A stretch of 64,000 nt of DNA from Archegozetes longisetosus (taxonomy: Eukaryota; Arthropoda; Arachnida; Sarcoptiformes; Trhypochthoniidae): positions 10,552,001 through 10,616,000 of the forward strand of contig JAEMBT020000005.1 in the NCBI GenBank assembly GCA_018873245.2, written 5' to 3'. Positions 10,607-22,552 of this stretch are shown here, piece after piece; within the stretch, counting starts at the first letter, position 1; each line of letters starts with the position of its first letter. A model generated the notes under the pieces. That model was not told the DNA's origin and did no database searches. It saw only the letters and a program-made list of their open reading frames with translations. Both the position numbers and the translations under genes were made by a program.

Positions 10607-10666
10607 CAGTGATAGTATCTAGTTTACATATTACCCTTTATAAGCGAGTGATATAAGAGTTTCATA

Positions 10667-11312
10667 TTTTCAAACTTTTTTCTGAATTTTGCCCTCTGGT
10701 TTAGGATACAATCTTTTGTTGGTTTTACTGTAAAACATTGCCTTATATATATTTGCAAAAAGATTGGGTCCAAACCCGAAGGGCAATAGATTGAAAATGG
10801 CAAAGCTTTTCATAACTACGAACTAAGTCCATTTTGAAGAACTCTGAAGGAGGACAAAGTTGTTTATTACAGAAACTTTTCATACGATATTGTGTAATTA
10901 CTATTTCATTAGATTAAATATGTCGGGATATATTAGAACATAATGCTGTCAGTCATATTCTTCTGTTGCATCACTTAAACTACATCTTAACATTACTCTA
11001 AAATTCTTGATAGAAAAACTTTCACTAAAAAGACTATACTTTTCTTTGCTATTGTGCTCTTTTGGACATATTAGTGAGGTTAATAAGTATTATTTTAAGC
11101 AAAAGAAATAGACCAATCGGTAAAAGTACTTCAAAATGGAATTAATATATACTTATAAAAAGAGTTTGCCATTTTCAATCTATTGCCCTTCTGGTTAGGA
11201 CCCGATCATTTTGCAAATACATACCTGATGATATTTTACAATGAATACAAAAAGGTTGAGCCCAAACACAAAGGACAACACTGAAAAAGTTTGAAATTTT
11301 TAAATTCTGAAG
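10667..11312. repeat. Foldback element with ~150-bp imperfect arms
   Basis: Left arm 10667-10815 and right arm about 11160-11312 are inverted copies. The inner parts are the most similar (GGGCAATAGATTGAAAATGG on one side and its complement on the other). The whole is bracketed by the direct repeat ATTACCC..TATAA at 10632 and 11329, which may be an old target duplication or chance. No coding frame. Confidence 0.6.
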
Positions 11313-11879
11313 TTTTCAAATTACCCCCTTATAAAGGTTACTTTCAGTCCTTGTGCTTTATAGAAAGTTCGCATCTCATAATGTCCTCGCAGAATGTTTT
11401 ACATTATTTATTGAAGGTTCTTCCATTGTGATTTAACTTTATTTTTCATAAAGAATAATATAAATTATTGAGAGTTAACGAAATACACGAATAATTAATA
11501 CAAAAATAGTCATTAATGTGATTACTTCTCACGAACGTAGTTCAATCTGATATTTGACTGAAAATGTATATCACAACAAACTTAACAATTTATAATAGCT
11601 TCCAATATTGATTACTTTGTAAAAGAAGTATCTGAAAGATTTAAAAGGTTTTTCTCACATTCCATTTCATATTTCAGTCTTACATTGAAAACAAAATAAA
11701 AATCAATTCCTTTTTCATAAAAATAGAGTGATTGTATTAATATTCTTCTATCGGAAATTAATTCATTAAAAAAGCAAAGATTTGAATATCTCTATGTACA
11801 AAACATTTGTTTTATAGATGACGAAATAAACCTTCTACTTTACGTAATCTTCAAAATTGAATGTTACTTTCTAAATGTC

Positions 11880-11986
11880 AAAATTCAATTACTACTACTT
11901 TCTATATATAAAAATAGGATATTTGATTGAAGCGAATGGGAGAGCAGTCATGGGGGTGATTCCGTTGGTCGATTAGGATATTATAA
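11880..11986 (+). promoter_or_regulatory. Conserved upstream block, copy 3
   Basis: Same block as 862-968 with only two substitutions, in a flank that is otherwise clearly diverged. Confidence 0.5.
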
Positions 11987-12173
11987 CAAATATCAATGTA
12001 TGAAACAAAAATAAATTTAGAGGTACCTCAATTCAATGCTAGTATCAATAATAATGAACCAATGAAACCAACCAATACAGGCACTATCCGGTAATCTAAT
12101 TGTTTGGATTTAGATATGAAAGTTAAAAATCTGTAAATATTCCCAAGTATTAATTCGATTAAAATGTTATAAG

Positions 12174-12181
12174 TATAAAAG
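12174..12181 (+). promoter_or_regulatory. TATA box of copy 3
   Basis: TATAAAAG, 85 bp upstream of the ATG at 12266. Position conserved in all three copies. Confidence 0.6.
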
Positions 12182-12265
12182 GCAAAGAAAAGTTTTAGAA
12201 TAGCATCAAATCTTCTCAATTAGATTCCTGAATCATAAGAGATTTTTGAAAACTTCTGACTAAAA

Positions 12266-12956
12266 ATGAAATTTTTGATCTACGGTTTGGTTGTTTTGAC
12301 TGCAACTGTTTATGGTATGCAACAGGTTTTAATTACTCTAATTGTTGTGTGAAACTTTTCATTTGGCTAAATATTAAATTTTTATCTAATAATTAGTTGC
12401 TGAGTCCCAAAGTTTGGTCCCGGATCTGATCAGACGTGCCGAAGAACTCGTGCATAGGGCCGAACAAGATCTTCACAGACATCACAGTGAAGGCAGAGGA
12501 CATTTGACTGTCGAGCTCGAGCGTGAGATCGAATTGATCAGACATTTGGTTCAAGAATTGAGAGCTCTTCCAGAAGGACACCATTTAGAACTGCATCATC
12601 TCCATGAGATCGAAGAACGACTTCTTCACCACGAAAACAGATTGTCAGAAGAATTAGCTCGTATTGAAGGCCACAACGATAATGTGCCCCATGAAAGACA
12701 TGTACTCGAAGAAAGAGCACATGCTCTGATCCAAAGAGCCGAACGTGATATCGAACATCATCGTTCACAAGGAAGAGGTCATTTGGTTCAGGCAGTCGAA
12801 CATGAAGTCGAACGCATCAGAGAATTGCTCCACGAACTGAGAGCTCACCCAAGCAGTCATCTCGAGGTCGCACACGCCCGAGAAGTCGAACAGCGTTTGG
12901 CTGAACACGAAAGAAGATTGGCTGAAGAGTTGAGAAGAATCGAAGGACAACATTAA
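12266..12956 (+). CDS. Secreted Glu/His-rich helical repeat protein, copy 3
   Basis: Exons 12266-12314 and 12397-12956, with the same splice sites as copy 2, encode 202 residues. The product differs from copy 2 by very few residues (for example Val instead of Ala in the LE-V-AHAR segment). It has a signal peptide, then two tandem Glu/Arg/His-rich helical repeats with many HH pairs, no Cys and no N-terminal catalytic motif. Histidine is abundant, so metal binding or pH sensitivity is conceivable, but nothing in the sequence proves it. Polyadenylation signal AATAAA is near 13031. Function unknown; secretion is well supported. Confidence 0.88.
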
Positions 12957-13097
12957 GGTTTCTAATACAAGATTAGTCGCCTTAATATTTATTAAAATTT
13001 CTAAAATGTATTCTTTTCTCCCAATTGTTAAATAAAATCTCCGTCATTTCATTCTTGTGTTTATTTAATTTTCTGACAATATTCGTTGTTTAGATAT

Positions 13098-13691
13098 AGT
13101 GAGCATAGCGTGACATAAACGTACAGGTTGACCTGCTTTGTACAGGAATTGGACAGCCTATACAGAGTACAGGCAAGGATATGACCTGTACATACTCGTA
13201 TACAGGAATTAGTATCAGAAGGAAAACTATTAAGTTTTTAAAATTTATATTTGATACTATAGAATACAACTAAAAATTCTAGTAAAGAGTGAAAACTGTA
13301 GCAGTTATCGAAACAGTTATGTGTATACTAATAGATAATTCATTTGTTGAGAGTTTTTAGTTTAATGAAACGCATTTGGACTGACGATAGAAATCAAATG
13401 AATATTGATTTAGTTAAAACTGAAATCTATATTAACACTAATTTTTCAATGAGTTGTGAAGAATTCAGACAATATATTAAAGTTAAGAAAGACATTTTAA
13501 ATTCTGTAAAATCTGCTTATAAGATGAAAAATAAATCAAATACTAAATTTAATATTTTGTAAATGTTTTTATTGTACACGTCAAAGTATAGGGTGTTCTA
13601 AAATTATATACAGGTTTATACAGGAATTCTGAAAGAAAATCTTCAAAATTACAGGTTTCACTCAAAAATTTCATGTCACACTAAGTGAGCA
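13098..13691. mobile_element. hAT element with 8-bp target duplication
   Basis: AGTGAGCA is duplicated at 13098-13105 and 13684-13691. The element (13106-13683, 578 bp) has inverted termini TAGCGTGACATAAA and TAGTGTGACATGAAA, fitting the hAT TAGNG rule. Subterminal ACAGGAATT/TACAGG motifs recur at both ends. It contains a remnant of the transposase C-terminus (see 13344). Confidence 0.85.
13344..13562 (+). pseudogene. hAT transposase C-terminal remnant
   Basis: Open frame of 72 codons reading RVFSLMKRIWTDDRNQMN and later NFSMSCEEFRQYI, which matches the C-terminal dimerisation region of hAT transposases (ERVFS.MN.IWTD.RN pattern). The DDE catalytic part is absent. The internally deleted element must rely on another transposase. 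Confidence 0.7.
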
Positions 13692-13822
13692 TCTGCCACA
13701 ACTAAACTACCCTGTTGCTGTCAGCAAAAGCCCTACAAACTTAATATTAAATTTTTTTAATATAATAAATTTGTCGTTAAACTCAAATGAATCTAAAATT
13801 GTGGAGGAGTTCACGATAACAC

Positions 13823-14094
13823 TGTACTGCAGTGTCTGTTCGAAACAGAGCAGTCCTTAAAGACATAACTTTACTCATCTGCTTTACAGTGCAGTACGTA
13901 TCGAGTCATTGTGAGTACTCAACATTCTCGTGGAACAGATGAGTAAGAGTAAGGAAAACCTTTAAATAGAGTGACTTGAGAGATGTTAAGGGGAGAAAAG
14001 GTCGAGCTTTCGAAGAGAGCGCATTAAGCTTATTGCTTTACAAGTAATTTGATTTGTGTATTGTAAATTTTATAAATAATAAAGGGATACTACA
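13823..14094. mobile_element. Probable solo LTR
   Basis: A 272-bp insertion defined by comparison with the uninterrupted flank at 4680-4700. It begins TG, ends CA (TACTACA), and carries AATAAA (14079) about 15 bp before its end, as LTRs do. The 4-bp flanks ACAC and GCAC match at three positions. No internal retroelement genes are present. Confidence 0.5.
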
Positions 14095-14249
14095 GCACTA
14101 TTCAAATTTGATTGTTAGCATTCAAAATTAGCTTAAGCATCGTTATATCATATTATTATTTGGAATATTGTACTTGTACTTATTCATACTAAATCAAACT
14201 TGGATATGAATTAAGATGATAAAGCGAGAACTTACGCAAAAGTTTTTCG

Positions 14250-15420
14250 GATAATCCAGCATAACTCATTATCATTACAACTAAATAAATTACTAGCTAC
14301 TTTAATTCAGTTGTTGAGGCTTTACTCTAATTTCACAGACTACATTAACTTGATTTTTAAAGTAAATTTATGAAAAGTACCATATGATTTTACATCACAA
14401 ATGTTTTTCTCAAACTATTTGAAAAATGTCCACTTTTATGTCAAAATGTGAGTTAGCCATGCAAATTAATTGTTATTGGAAAAATCTTTTTCTTTCACTC
14501 AACTCTTAAAAGCATTTGTCAGCATTTCACTTTAACTAATATTTTAAATAAAAATGAAATTAAAACTAAGAAATTTTAAAGTTATTAACAGTTTAATGTA
14601 TAATTAATAAAGCTTTTCCAAAGTTGCATTTTTATATAGAATAAGAACATTTAAAGTCTATATTTTGCTAAAAATAGTGAAGTTAAATGATAGGCTCATT
14701 TAAATATCGTTTTGAGGCAAAAATTTATTGTTCAATTCTATAAACGTTTAGAGGATATATTTTGGGTCAGCATTTACCTTTATCCCCACACGACTAAATT
14801 ATTACATAGACTATTAACCATTTTATAGAGAAATTTCATATAAATATGAACAAACCATCATTGATTATACCTTAAAATTGAATGTTCACGAGTAAAACTC
14901 GAGTTTAGAAAAATTAAATCTTGGCTCAACTAATTCTTTGTGACCTTATTTGACTGAAATGACTTCAGCTCAAATGACTCACACCATTAAGATATGATTT
15001 CGACTGAGAATTAAATTTATAGGGGTGCAGAAAATTATTTTACTTTTATGTTGTGCTCTTTAATTTTACTGATTAACGTATAATAGGAAACTCAACCTAA
15101 CCTAATCTAGATTTTAAGGTGCTTTAATTTTCGTCTTCAGTTAGGTATTTATATTTACATCTGCTTTTGATATATCAGTCTTGTGCCTTCGATGAGGAAA
15201 GCCTAGTAAGTTTTTCCTGATTTGTGGCTGATATGTCAAATGTAACTTTAGCTCTACTCTCCAAGTGCTATCTGAATACCAAGTTTGGTACTGATGTGCT
15301 GCAGAGGTAAGGTGATCTAGTCAATAACTGTGAAATGCGGGCCAGGAAAATTTGCTATTCATAGTTTCAACCTTTCTTAATTATTTTTTGTTAGTAAGCT
15401 GCTTGGTCAATAATCTTTTG
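14250..15420. other. Intergenic, no gene recognised
   Basis: AT-rich, only short frames. One AACCTAACCTAATC motif (TTAGG-like) occurs near 15093. Confidence 0.5.
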
Positions 15421-15426
15421 ATTCAT

Positions 15427-15988
15427 GTATATAAATATACTCGGTTTCAATTCTAATTGTGGGTACAAAAACCTTTGTATCTTTCGACTGGGTGAACCGA
15501 TTTGAATTCTGTTTTTTGCAAATTGACAAAGAAATGTTCCGATTCAAAGTTAACAAGGTAAAATTTGAAACGAAAATGAATTCATTACTTTATTGATAAA
15601 AAGCCAAATTTTGACAAATTTAATAATCAACGAATAAAATAATTTATTCGATTTATTAAAAAATATGAATTGAATCTAAAAACATTTGAATTGAAAGTAA
15701 TTTCAAATGAAAACAATGGGACGTAATTTTTCATTAATTACAACGACTACGTATCAAATTAGTTAAATTTTTGAAGCTTCAATGTCAAAATTCTCAAAAA
15801 AATCGAATTTTTGCATTTTTTCTAATTCCTCAGATAATTAGTGTAATAAAGTAGAGATCTCTCTATTCATCAATCGGAACATTTCATGTTTAATTTGCAA
15901 AAAAAAACAGAATTCAAATCGGTCTACCCAGTCGAAAGTTATAAAGGTTTTTGTCCCCACAATTAGAATTGAACCAAGTGTATATGTA
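15427..15988. repeat. MITE-like element with ~120-bp inverted termini
   Basis: Left arm 15427-15545 and right arm 15870-15988 are inverted copies. Both contain GGTTTCAATTCTAATTGTGG-like ends, CTTTCGACTGGGT and CGATTTGAATTCTG. No coding frame inside. Confidence 0.8.
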
Positions 15989-16118
15989 TATGATTGTTAT
16001 CCTGGTTTAGCAACATAAAAAATTAAATAACCTTTTGCACTCCGATACAGTTAAATATAATTTTTCTGAGTTTGTCAATTAGAAAATTATGATATAAACA
16101 GTATGGACTACTCAGTTT

Positions 16119-19100
16119 CTATATGAGAATCATCGAGGTATTTTTTATTGGGTGATTAACATAAGTTACTTTCGATCCAACTTTTCGTTGTTTAAATTTT
16201 GTCTCTAATTCAGTGATAGCATCTTCAAATTCTTTGTAAAGTTTAGCGAACGTTGGCCTCATTATTGGATCTTCAGACCAACACTCCAATAGAATAGAGT
16301 AAATATGATTTGGACAATAAGAGGGTTGACGCATACGCCTGCCTTGTTTTATGTAATCTAAAATATCCCAGTTGTCGACCTCAGGATAAGGAGTGATACC
16401 ACGTGTCAACAGTTCCCAAACCAATACACCATAAGACCAGACATCTGATTTTGTAGTATAAATGCCTTTCTCCAGGCTTTCGGGTGACATCCACTTTACT
16501 GGTAGTTTACAATTCGTATTATCACTGCTGTAATAGGCAGTTTCGTATATATCCCGTGATAAACCAAAATCTGCTATTTTTACGCATAAATCAAAGTCCA
16601 GCATACAATTTCTAGCAGCTAAGTCTCTGTGAACAAACTTTTGATTCGACAAGTACTCCATCCCTTGTAATAAAAAGAATACATTTATGAAATAGTCAAG
16701 TTTTCAAATGATTCATGTAAAAGAAAATGTTTTAATTTCACATTTTTGGAAGTTAATTTGAAGGCTTCTATGACTCACAAAGAATACTAATAGAGAGATC
16801 ATTCTTTAGATTCAACAACAATAGTTTGATCGTTTGGTTCCCAAAATTTCAGTGTCACTAAAGTTTTCGTTAGTATGCTTTTCTAAATCTTGAAATGCTA
16901 TTCATTTTGAAAATTACATTTTTATGTGATCTGCGAATTAAGAATTTAGTTCAAGGATCATATTTAAGTAAATTGTTTGTGAAAGCCGAGGCTCAGACTA
17001 TTCCTTTGTCATTGTAGCTTTGTATAAATCGTAATTTTTAGGATGTTTGATAAGAAACTTCAAATTTCAATCTTATCTTTTACACCAATCAAAGATACCT
17101 TTTGCTACTTCTAAAGCAAACGTCAATAATATTTTAACTGTCAGCGTATTTTTTTCGTCCCTAACGTAAGTCAACAAGTCTCCGTTTCCCATATACGGCA
17201 ATATAATTAACGGTGAACCTTCCTCTTCGAAAGCGATGCCTATTAGTGTTAAGACGTTAGCATGTTCGAAGTCTTTCATAATAAGTCCTTCTCGAAGAAA
17301 TAGTTCAACATTCATTTCATCTGTAATAAAATCTAAAAAGAAAATATAATTCATCTTTAGAGATGGCAGAAATAAAGAGAATATGTCTGTTAAATAAAAT
17401 TGAATATTTCGAAAGAGAACTGAATGTGACTCACGTTGTCGCAGGGATTTTATAGCCACTCTTTCATGTTCTTTTTCATCAGAGTATAGAATGCCTTCAC
17501 ATACACATCCGAAATGTCCCTCTCCTATCACTTCTTCTAACTTTACTTTACTTTTTTCAATCAGCTTATGTTCCTCTTTAAGCAAAGCTATTGTTTTTTT
17601 CACTCACTTTATATCTTTGTCCACCAACTACTCCATTAGATAGTGTGGAATTATCCAAAATATCTAGTGATGGAAGAGAATTTCAAATTTTGAACTCTAC
17701 TATTGAATGGTATAGAAATCCCACACCAAAATAACATTAGGATCCGAATTAAACTGACAGGTTATGTCTATTTTAAATGATGAATAAAGTTTGCTTTGTA
17801 TGAGCTTTGCCCAAGTTTGATTTCCATGGCGAGCTCGAGCATCAAGCTTATAAACCTAAGTTCGAGCTTTAAGTTTACAGTAAATGATGCGAGTACCTTA
17901 GACTCTTTTAATAAGCAATAATAAAATACAGGTATCTGAATTTTAAACTTTTGCTTTGTCTGAAAAGTATTTCATTTATACAGTCCTTAAAGAAGAAATT
18001 TAACTTGTATCAGAACAAAATAAAATCAAATCGGTTTTCGGTTCTCACGAACGTGAATTTATATAAAAGTGAAGATATATACAGAAGACCTCATTTTAGT
18101 GATCCTTTTGATCTATTATTTTAATATCAAATTTGAGTTCATTTTCAGTTTAATCAAAATAGTTTTGAAGACAATTGTAAACCTACAGGTATGAACATAT
18201 AAAAACAAAATTTCAGTCTATTATTAAGCTACTACTTTGACCTCCAGGCCTAATGTTTGCGAGGAAATAGTCTTTTATAAACTACTGAATATAGTTTGAA
18301 CTGTACAACATAAATATAGTTTGCTTATGTACATACTTGATTTTTACGGAAGTGGCAGACAATACGACACTAAATCTGAACTGAAGAAAGCTATCATAAA
18401 TGAATGGGAAAATATCAAACAATCTCTACTCAAGAAGTTAGTTGACTCGATGCCAGAACGCATATTTCAAGTTATATTAAAGAAAGGACACAAAACTAAA
18501 TATTAAAACATTATTTTATGCGTGCATTATTTCTGATTTTGCATGCTTTTTAGGTTTTTATTAAATAGGTCTTAAGCAAATTTTACGCTGTTTATTAAGT
18601 GCTCACTCTAACTGAATGACTGACCGATCGGTTCATGTACTTGAATCATGTTTGAATCATGTACAACTTGAATATAGTTTGCTATCGAGTGAACACACAA
18701 ATAAAAATTCATTACCCAGTAACTAAGCTTAACGTTGATTGGGATATTAATGTATTTTATCTGATAAGAAATATATCTAATAAAAAATATCGAATTATTT
18801 TAATTATTTATTGAATTCAAAACCATACTTTAAAAGCTATTATGATACCAGTCATGATAATTAAGGTTTCTCAACTGAAGACCGCAGTCACTCTTATCAC
18901 CTACAAAAATATTGTAATAACGTCTTAGTTCTTAAATTAGACCTATACCAAAATACTTCTGTAATAACCTATATTTTTAAACTCTAATTTTCATAACTCA
19001 CCGTATATGTCAACATTTATTACAGATTTCAAGATTACTTTTTATTTGTACAAAAGAAATCTTCACATGCTTGTCTCAACTGTACAAATTATGAAGACAG

Positions 19101-22100
19101 CTGAGAGTAAGCATATTTCAACTCTGAAAACCTACCTAAGTATGTCCTAGTTAAACAATCTCCCAATCCTAGCTAAATGTGCTATTGACCTTAAAAGGTT
19201 TAGCCTATCATTGTAAAACATTTTCTAATTTAACCCGCCTATTGTTCCTATAAAATGTCGTGTTTTTCTTAAATTTCTCGCTCTTTCTTCCAGTGTTAAA
19301 ATCCTGTGAAATCTTATGTAATTTTATTATTGTGGTTATGTTAAATAAAGTGCTTATATTTTAAAATTTGATTTCATACACGCTCCTATCAAAGATCCAG
19401 ACTTTACAATATTACGCCAATTGCGCACATGTTTATCTAGAAATTGTCTTTGAATCGCCACTAGATTAATTGAGTTATCATTCTATAAATCAATTAGTCA
19501 TTAGAAGTAGAATCTGAACAAAACACGAGTTTTAAATTAAAGAATATTGATGTTTATTTTGAAAATCATTTAAATCAATTATTTGTAACGACTCGACACG
19601 ACGGGGAAATTTAAATCCAATAACATTATTCAAACTAATCTAACTAACCTTAACCTGATCTGAACCAACCCAGCCTAACCGAACATAAATAATCTCATCT
19701 AATCTAATTCAAACCAACATAACCTAGACTACTTGTATATCGGAAGACGATGTTCCTTATTACACATTTTAATATTTTGAATCAGACGATATTTTTGACT
19801 GGAATGATTTTTCGTGATATCAATAGTTGGAGCTGTGACTATATCAATCGCTAAAATTTATCAAAAGGTAACTTACAGCTATTAGAATTCTGTGGGAGTT
19901 TATTAAAACATCTTATGTCTTCGATATCATTTGCAGTATAATGAATATCAAATGCAGGATGCCTCGTAGAAGTGACGCCTATAGCTCTGATGTAGTAAAT
20001 AACAGCTACCACTATTACTGATATAAATAATATTGACACCAATGCTACGATCATAATATTTCTATTTTCTCCAAAAGTGCTATCACTTTCATCAACGATG
20101 AGTTGTTTATTGATATCTAAATGTTAGAAATATGAAAAACGAGAAAGTCAAAATTTATAAATTATCTTATAATTCATAAAAATAAATGAGTAGATAAATA
20201 AAAATGAAAATAGTATTCGTTATCTCGTAATCAGTGAAGATCTTAAACTAAGCACGAACCTAAGCTGAGAATAAGCTAAAGTTTGAAGGATTTTGGATAA
20301 GCTCGATCTCATCGATGATTAGGATGACCACGCGTCTCTTTTTTGACAGGATAGTCCCGTCTTTAAAGATGAAAGACATAAATCCTGTTAGACCTAAAGC
20401 TCTAGACGGGACATTTAGTTGTCCTGTATTTCAACTTTCATTTTAAAAAACGTGTCTAGAAAAATATTTCTTAGTAATTCAAACATTGAATTTATTTTAC
20501 AAATTATAAGGGATTAGGAAACCCAGTTTAATATTTTGAATACCTATGGTTTAAAACAAAAAGTTATTGAATTAATCTTTTCCGCCTTGACTTATATCTG
20601 GAGCAAACCAGTATTTCTTACTTTTGAATAACTTTTGATAGATGCCATTTCTAACAAAATATATGCCTTTGAAATCAACAATGACTAATAATTTTCAATG
20701 TTTTAATATTAGAATGTATTGTTTGACACCTAAATATTAGTAATGACTAATAAAAGTGGCATTTTTCATTTTAAAAATTTAATGGTCCCTCCTTTAATAT
20801 TTTTGTCCCGTCATGAGACAAGCAATAGGTGGTCACCCTATTCATGAGTGACTAAGCTTAAGCTGGAGCCTAAGCTCAAACATTCATCATTAATTTTTCA
20901 AATAGGGATACTATCACTTCACCAAGTGAAAGCTGAAGATAAAATTTCAAAGGGGATCTTAAGATAATTTCTGAGAATTATTTTCAATAAGTTTAAAATC
21001 AAAGCGATCCAAAGAGCAAAGTTTTAATCTCCAGCTTTATACCTGAGCGGAAGGTTAAAGACTCCAGCGTAAAGCTGAAAAATTGGCATCCTTATTTCCG
21101 AACTAATGTTTTCTTTTGTCATTATGAACCAGAAGTAAAAAATTGTTATAAATTTGTAATTTACTGATAAAATAGGAGTTAAGAAAATGTTTAGCTAAGC
21201 TCTTAAGAATTTAGAATTTAAAACTCTTTTAGATCTTCTTTTAAATTATGAGTGATCATTTTGAATTATATAGTAAAAGTCACGAATATATTAATAATAT
21301 CTTTCTTACTATAGAGTGGAAGTAAAAATCAAGCTCAAGCTAAAGGTTATGCTTTTTACTACCTGTAATATATTACAGATTTTAATTCAACTTTGATTGA
21401 GATCAAATATGAGTTGCTCGATAAAACGTTATTAATGACATTTACTAGATATCTGTTAAATATTAATTAATGTATATAATAATACTAGAAGTTATATCAT
21501 TTATTTGTTAATGAATATGAGCAATCTTTTCTACTCGCATGAAATTTTAATTCTGTCAAAATATAAATAGTCCAAACTTTATACTATACTAAAAATGTCA
21601 AACTTATGGGTAATCATACTCTTTGAAGTTGTCATCTTAGTAAATGTTTCGCTGAAGTCATTCTTCGACTTTCCACTTTCATTTTCAATTTGAGAATTTC
21701 AGCTAAACACAATGGAGACGATGTAGACCATGTTCCTTCCGAATTGCATTTGCTTTCCTCGTATCCAATCAATTTATAATTCTCATTGCATTTGAAATTA
21801 GCAAATAATTGATTATTTTCGACCTTGATTCTCGTGTTTCCATTCGATGGTGTATCAGGTGCTCCACAATTAAGTTGATTATTGTTGCTAAAACCAAAAA
21901 CTTCGACTTCGCAAATACTGTAATTAAGATGTTTTGTAGAATTTATGAGTAGAGAATCACCTGCAAGGATTTCACTGAAAATGTGATCAAAGGTGTGGAT
22001 TTCATCATTAATTAGATCTGATTGATTGGATTTGAAAAGTTGTTTTTCCCCATAACTTTTAGATCCTATTGAAAGAACATAATCTTCATAATTACTACCA

Positions 22101-22552
22101 TAAAATGATAGACGAATAGCTACGATTTGTATTTTCTCCCTAAATGATATTTTCCAAGCTTTATATGGTTTGCTTTTTGATACTATGCTCTTGAAACAAG
22201 TTTTGAAATCTCCATCAAACGTTTGTCGAATATATTTCCTATTTGACTCCGACTTCAAAGCATTGTTATTTACTATTGACTTAACATTCAACGCTTTTAT
22301 ACACTTTGGTACTCTGTTATCCCATCTTCCACTATTATTGCACTGTCGATTTTTAAAGCCATATAATATCGAGTATGAGTCACAATAGTATTGAACTATA
22401 GTTCCCGCAGAATATTGATTGCTTGATATATTCAATAATATATTTTTGTGTCCATTATCGGGGACTCCAGGTTCACCACAGGGTATTTCAGTCGTCAAGT
22501 GCCTTGAGTTCAACAAACTTACAAATATTAAGCTTGAAAATAGAGCATTCAT
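16119..22552 (-). CDS. Sushi/fucolectin-domain receptor tyrosine kinase, Met-like kinase
   Basis: Five minus-strand exons with matching phases: 22552-21670, 20116-19877, 17602-17435, 17320-17099 and 16663-16119, giving about 685 residues. The layout is: signal peptide (1-22), sushi/CCP (about 25-84), a fucolectin/F5-8-like domain ending CEVEVFG (about 88-226), a second CCP (about 229-283), a TM helix (315-336) and a kinase. Kinase landmarks are GEGHFGCV (401-408), AIK Lys426, HRDLAARN with Asp518, DFG 536-538, the tandem activation-loop tyrosines 548-549, and [17 protein letters not shown]-like hinge, [10 protein letters not shown] and the [10 protein letters not shown] segment point to the Met/Ron group. 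The kinase is a probable membrane receptor that signals by tyrosine phosphorylation. The kinase joins use good splice sites. The join from the sushi exon (donor GTCGAA) and the acceptor at 17603 are weak, so two separate genes remain possible. Confidence 0.65.
17603..18320. other. Intron sequence, no gene recognised
   Basis: AT-rich interior of the 2.3-kb intron between the transmembrane and first kinase exons. Confidence 0.5.
18321..18506 (+). pseudogene. Tc1-type transposase C-terminus
   Basis: The frame reads [13 protein letters not shown], then [13 protein letters not shown] and a final GHKTKY, the characteristic last 45 residues of Tc1-like transposases (KLVDSMP.R...VI...G..TKY). The rest of the transposase and both termini are not recognisable. 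It lies inside an intron of the receptor kinase gene on the opposite strand. Confidence 0.75.
18507..19876. other. Intron sequence with degenerate AACCTAACC-type repeat
   Basis: No gene. 19637-19735 is a degenerate run of CTAACC/TAACCT motifs, the complement of TTAGG-type repeats, interspersed with other bases. Confidence 0.5.
20320..20840. mobile_element. hAT-like element, TAGGRTGACCAC ends
   Basis: 521 bp with inverted termini TAGGATGACCAC and TAGGGTGACCAC, and subterminal GTCCCGTC/GACGGGAC motifs at both sides. Flanking 8-mers TCGATGAT and TTCATGAG match at only five positions, so the target duplication is decayed or uncertain. Same terminal group as 38958 and 54117. Lies in an intron of the receptor gene. 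Confidence 0.65.
20841..21631. other. Intron sequence, no gene recognised
   Basis: AT-rich with repeated AAGCTGAAG/AAGCTTAAG-like words near 20870-21080. No coding frame. Confidence 0.4.

Larger units (their letters stand above)
11341..13086 (+). repeat. Direct-repeat unit carrying copy 3
   Basis: Parallels about 329-2046 of the left arm: 5' flank, conserved upstream block, TATA box, gene and 3' UTR. Non-coding parts differ substantially, whereas the exons are almost identical. This argues for an older duplication with conserved or homogenised exons. Confidence 0.8.
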
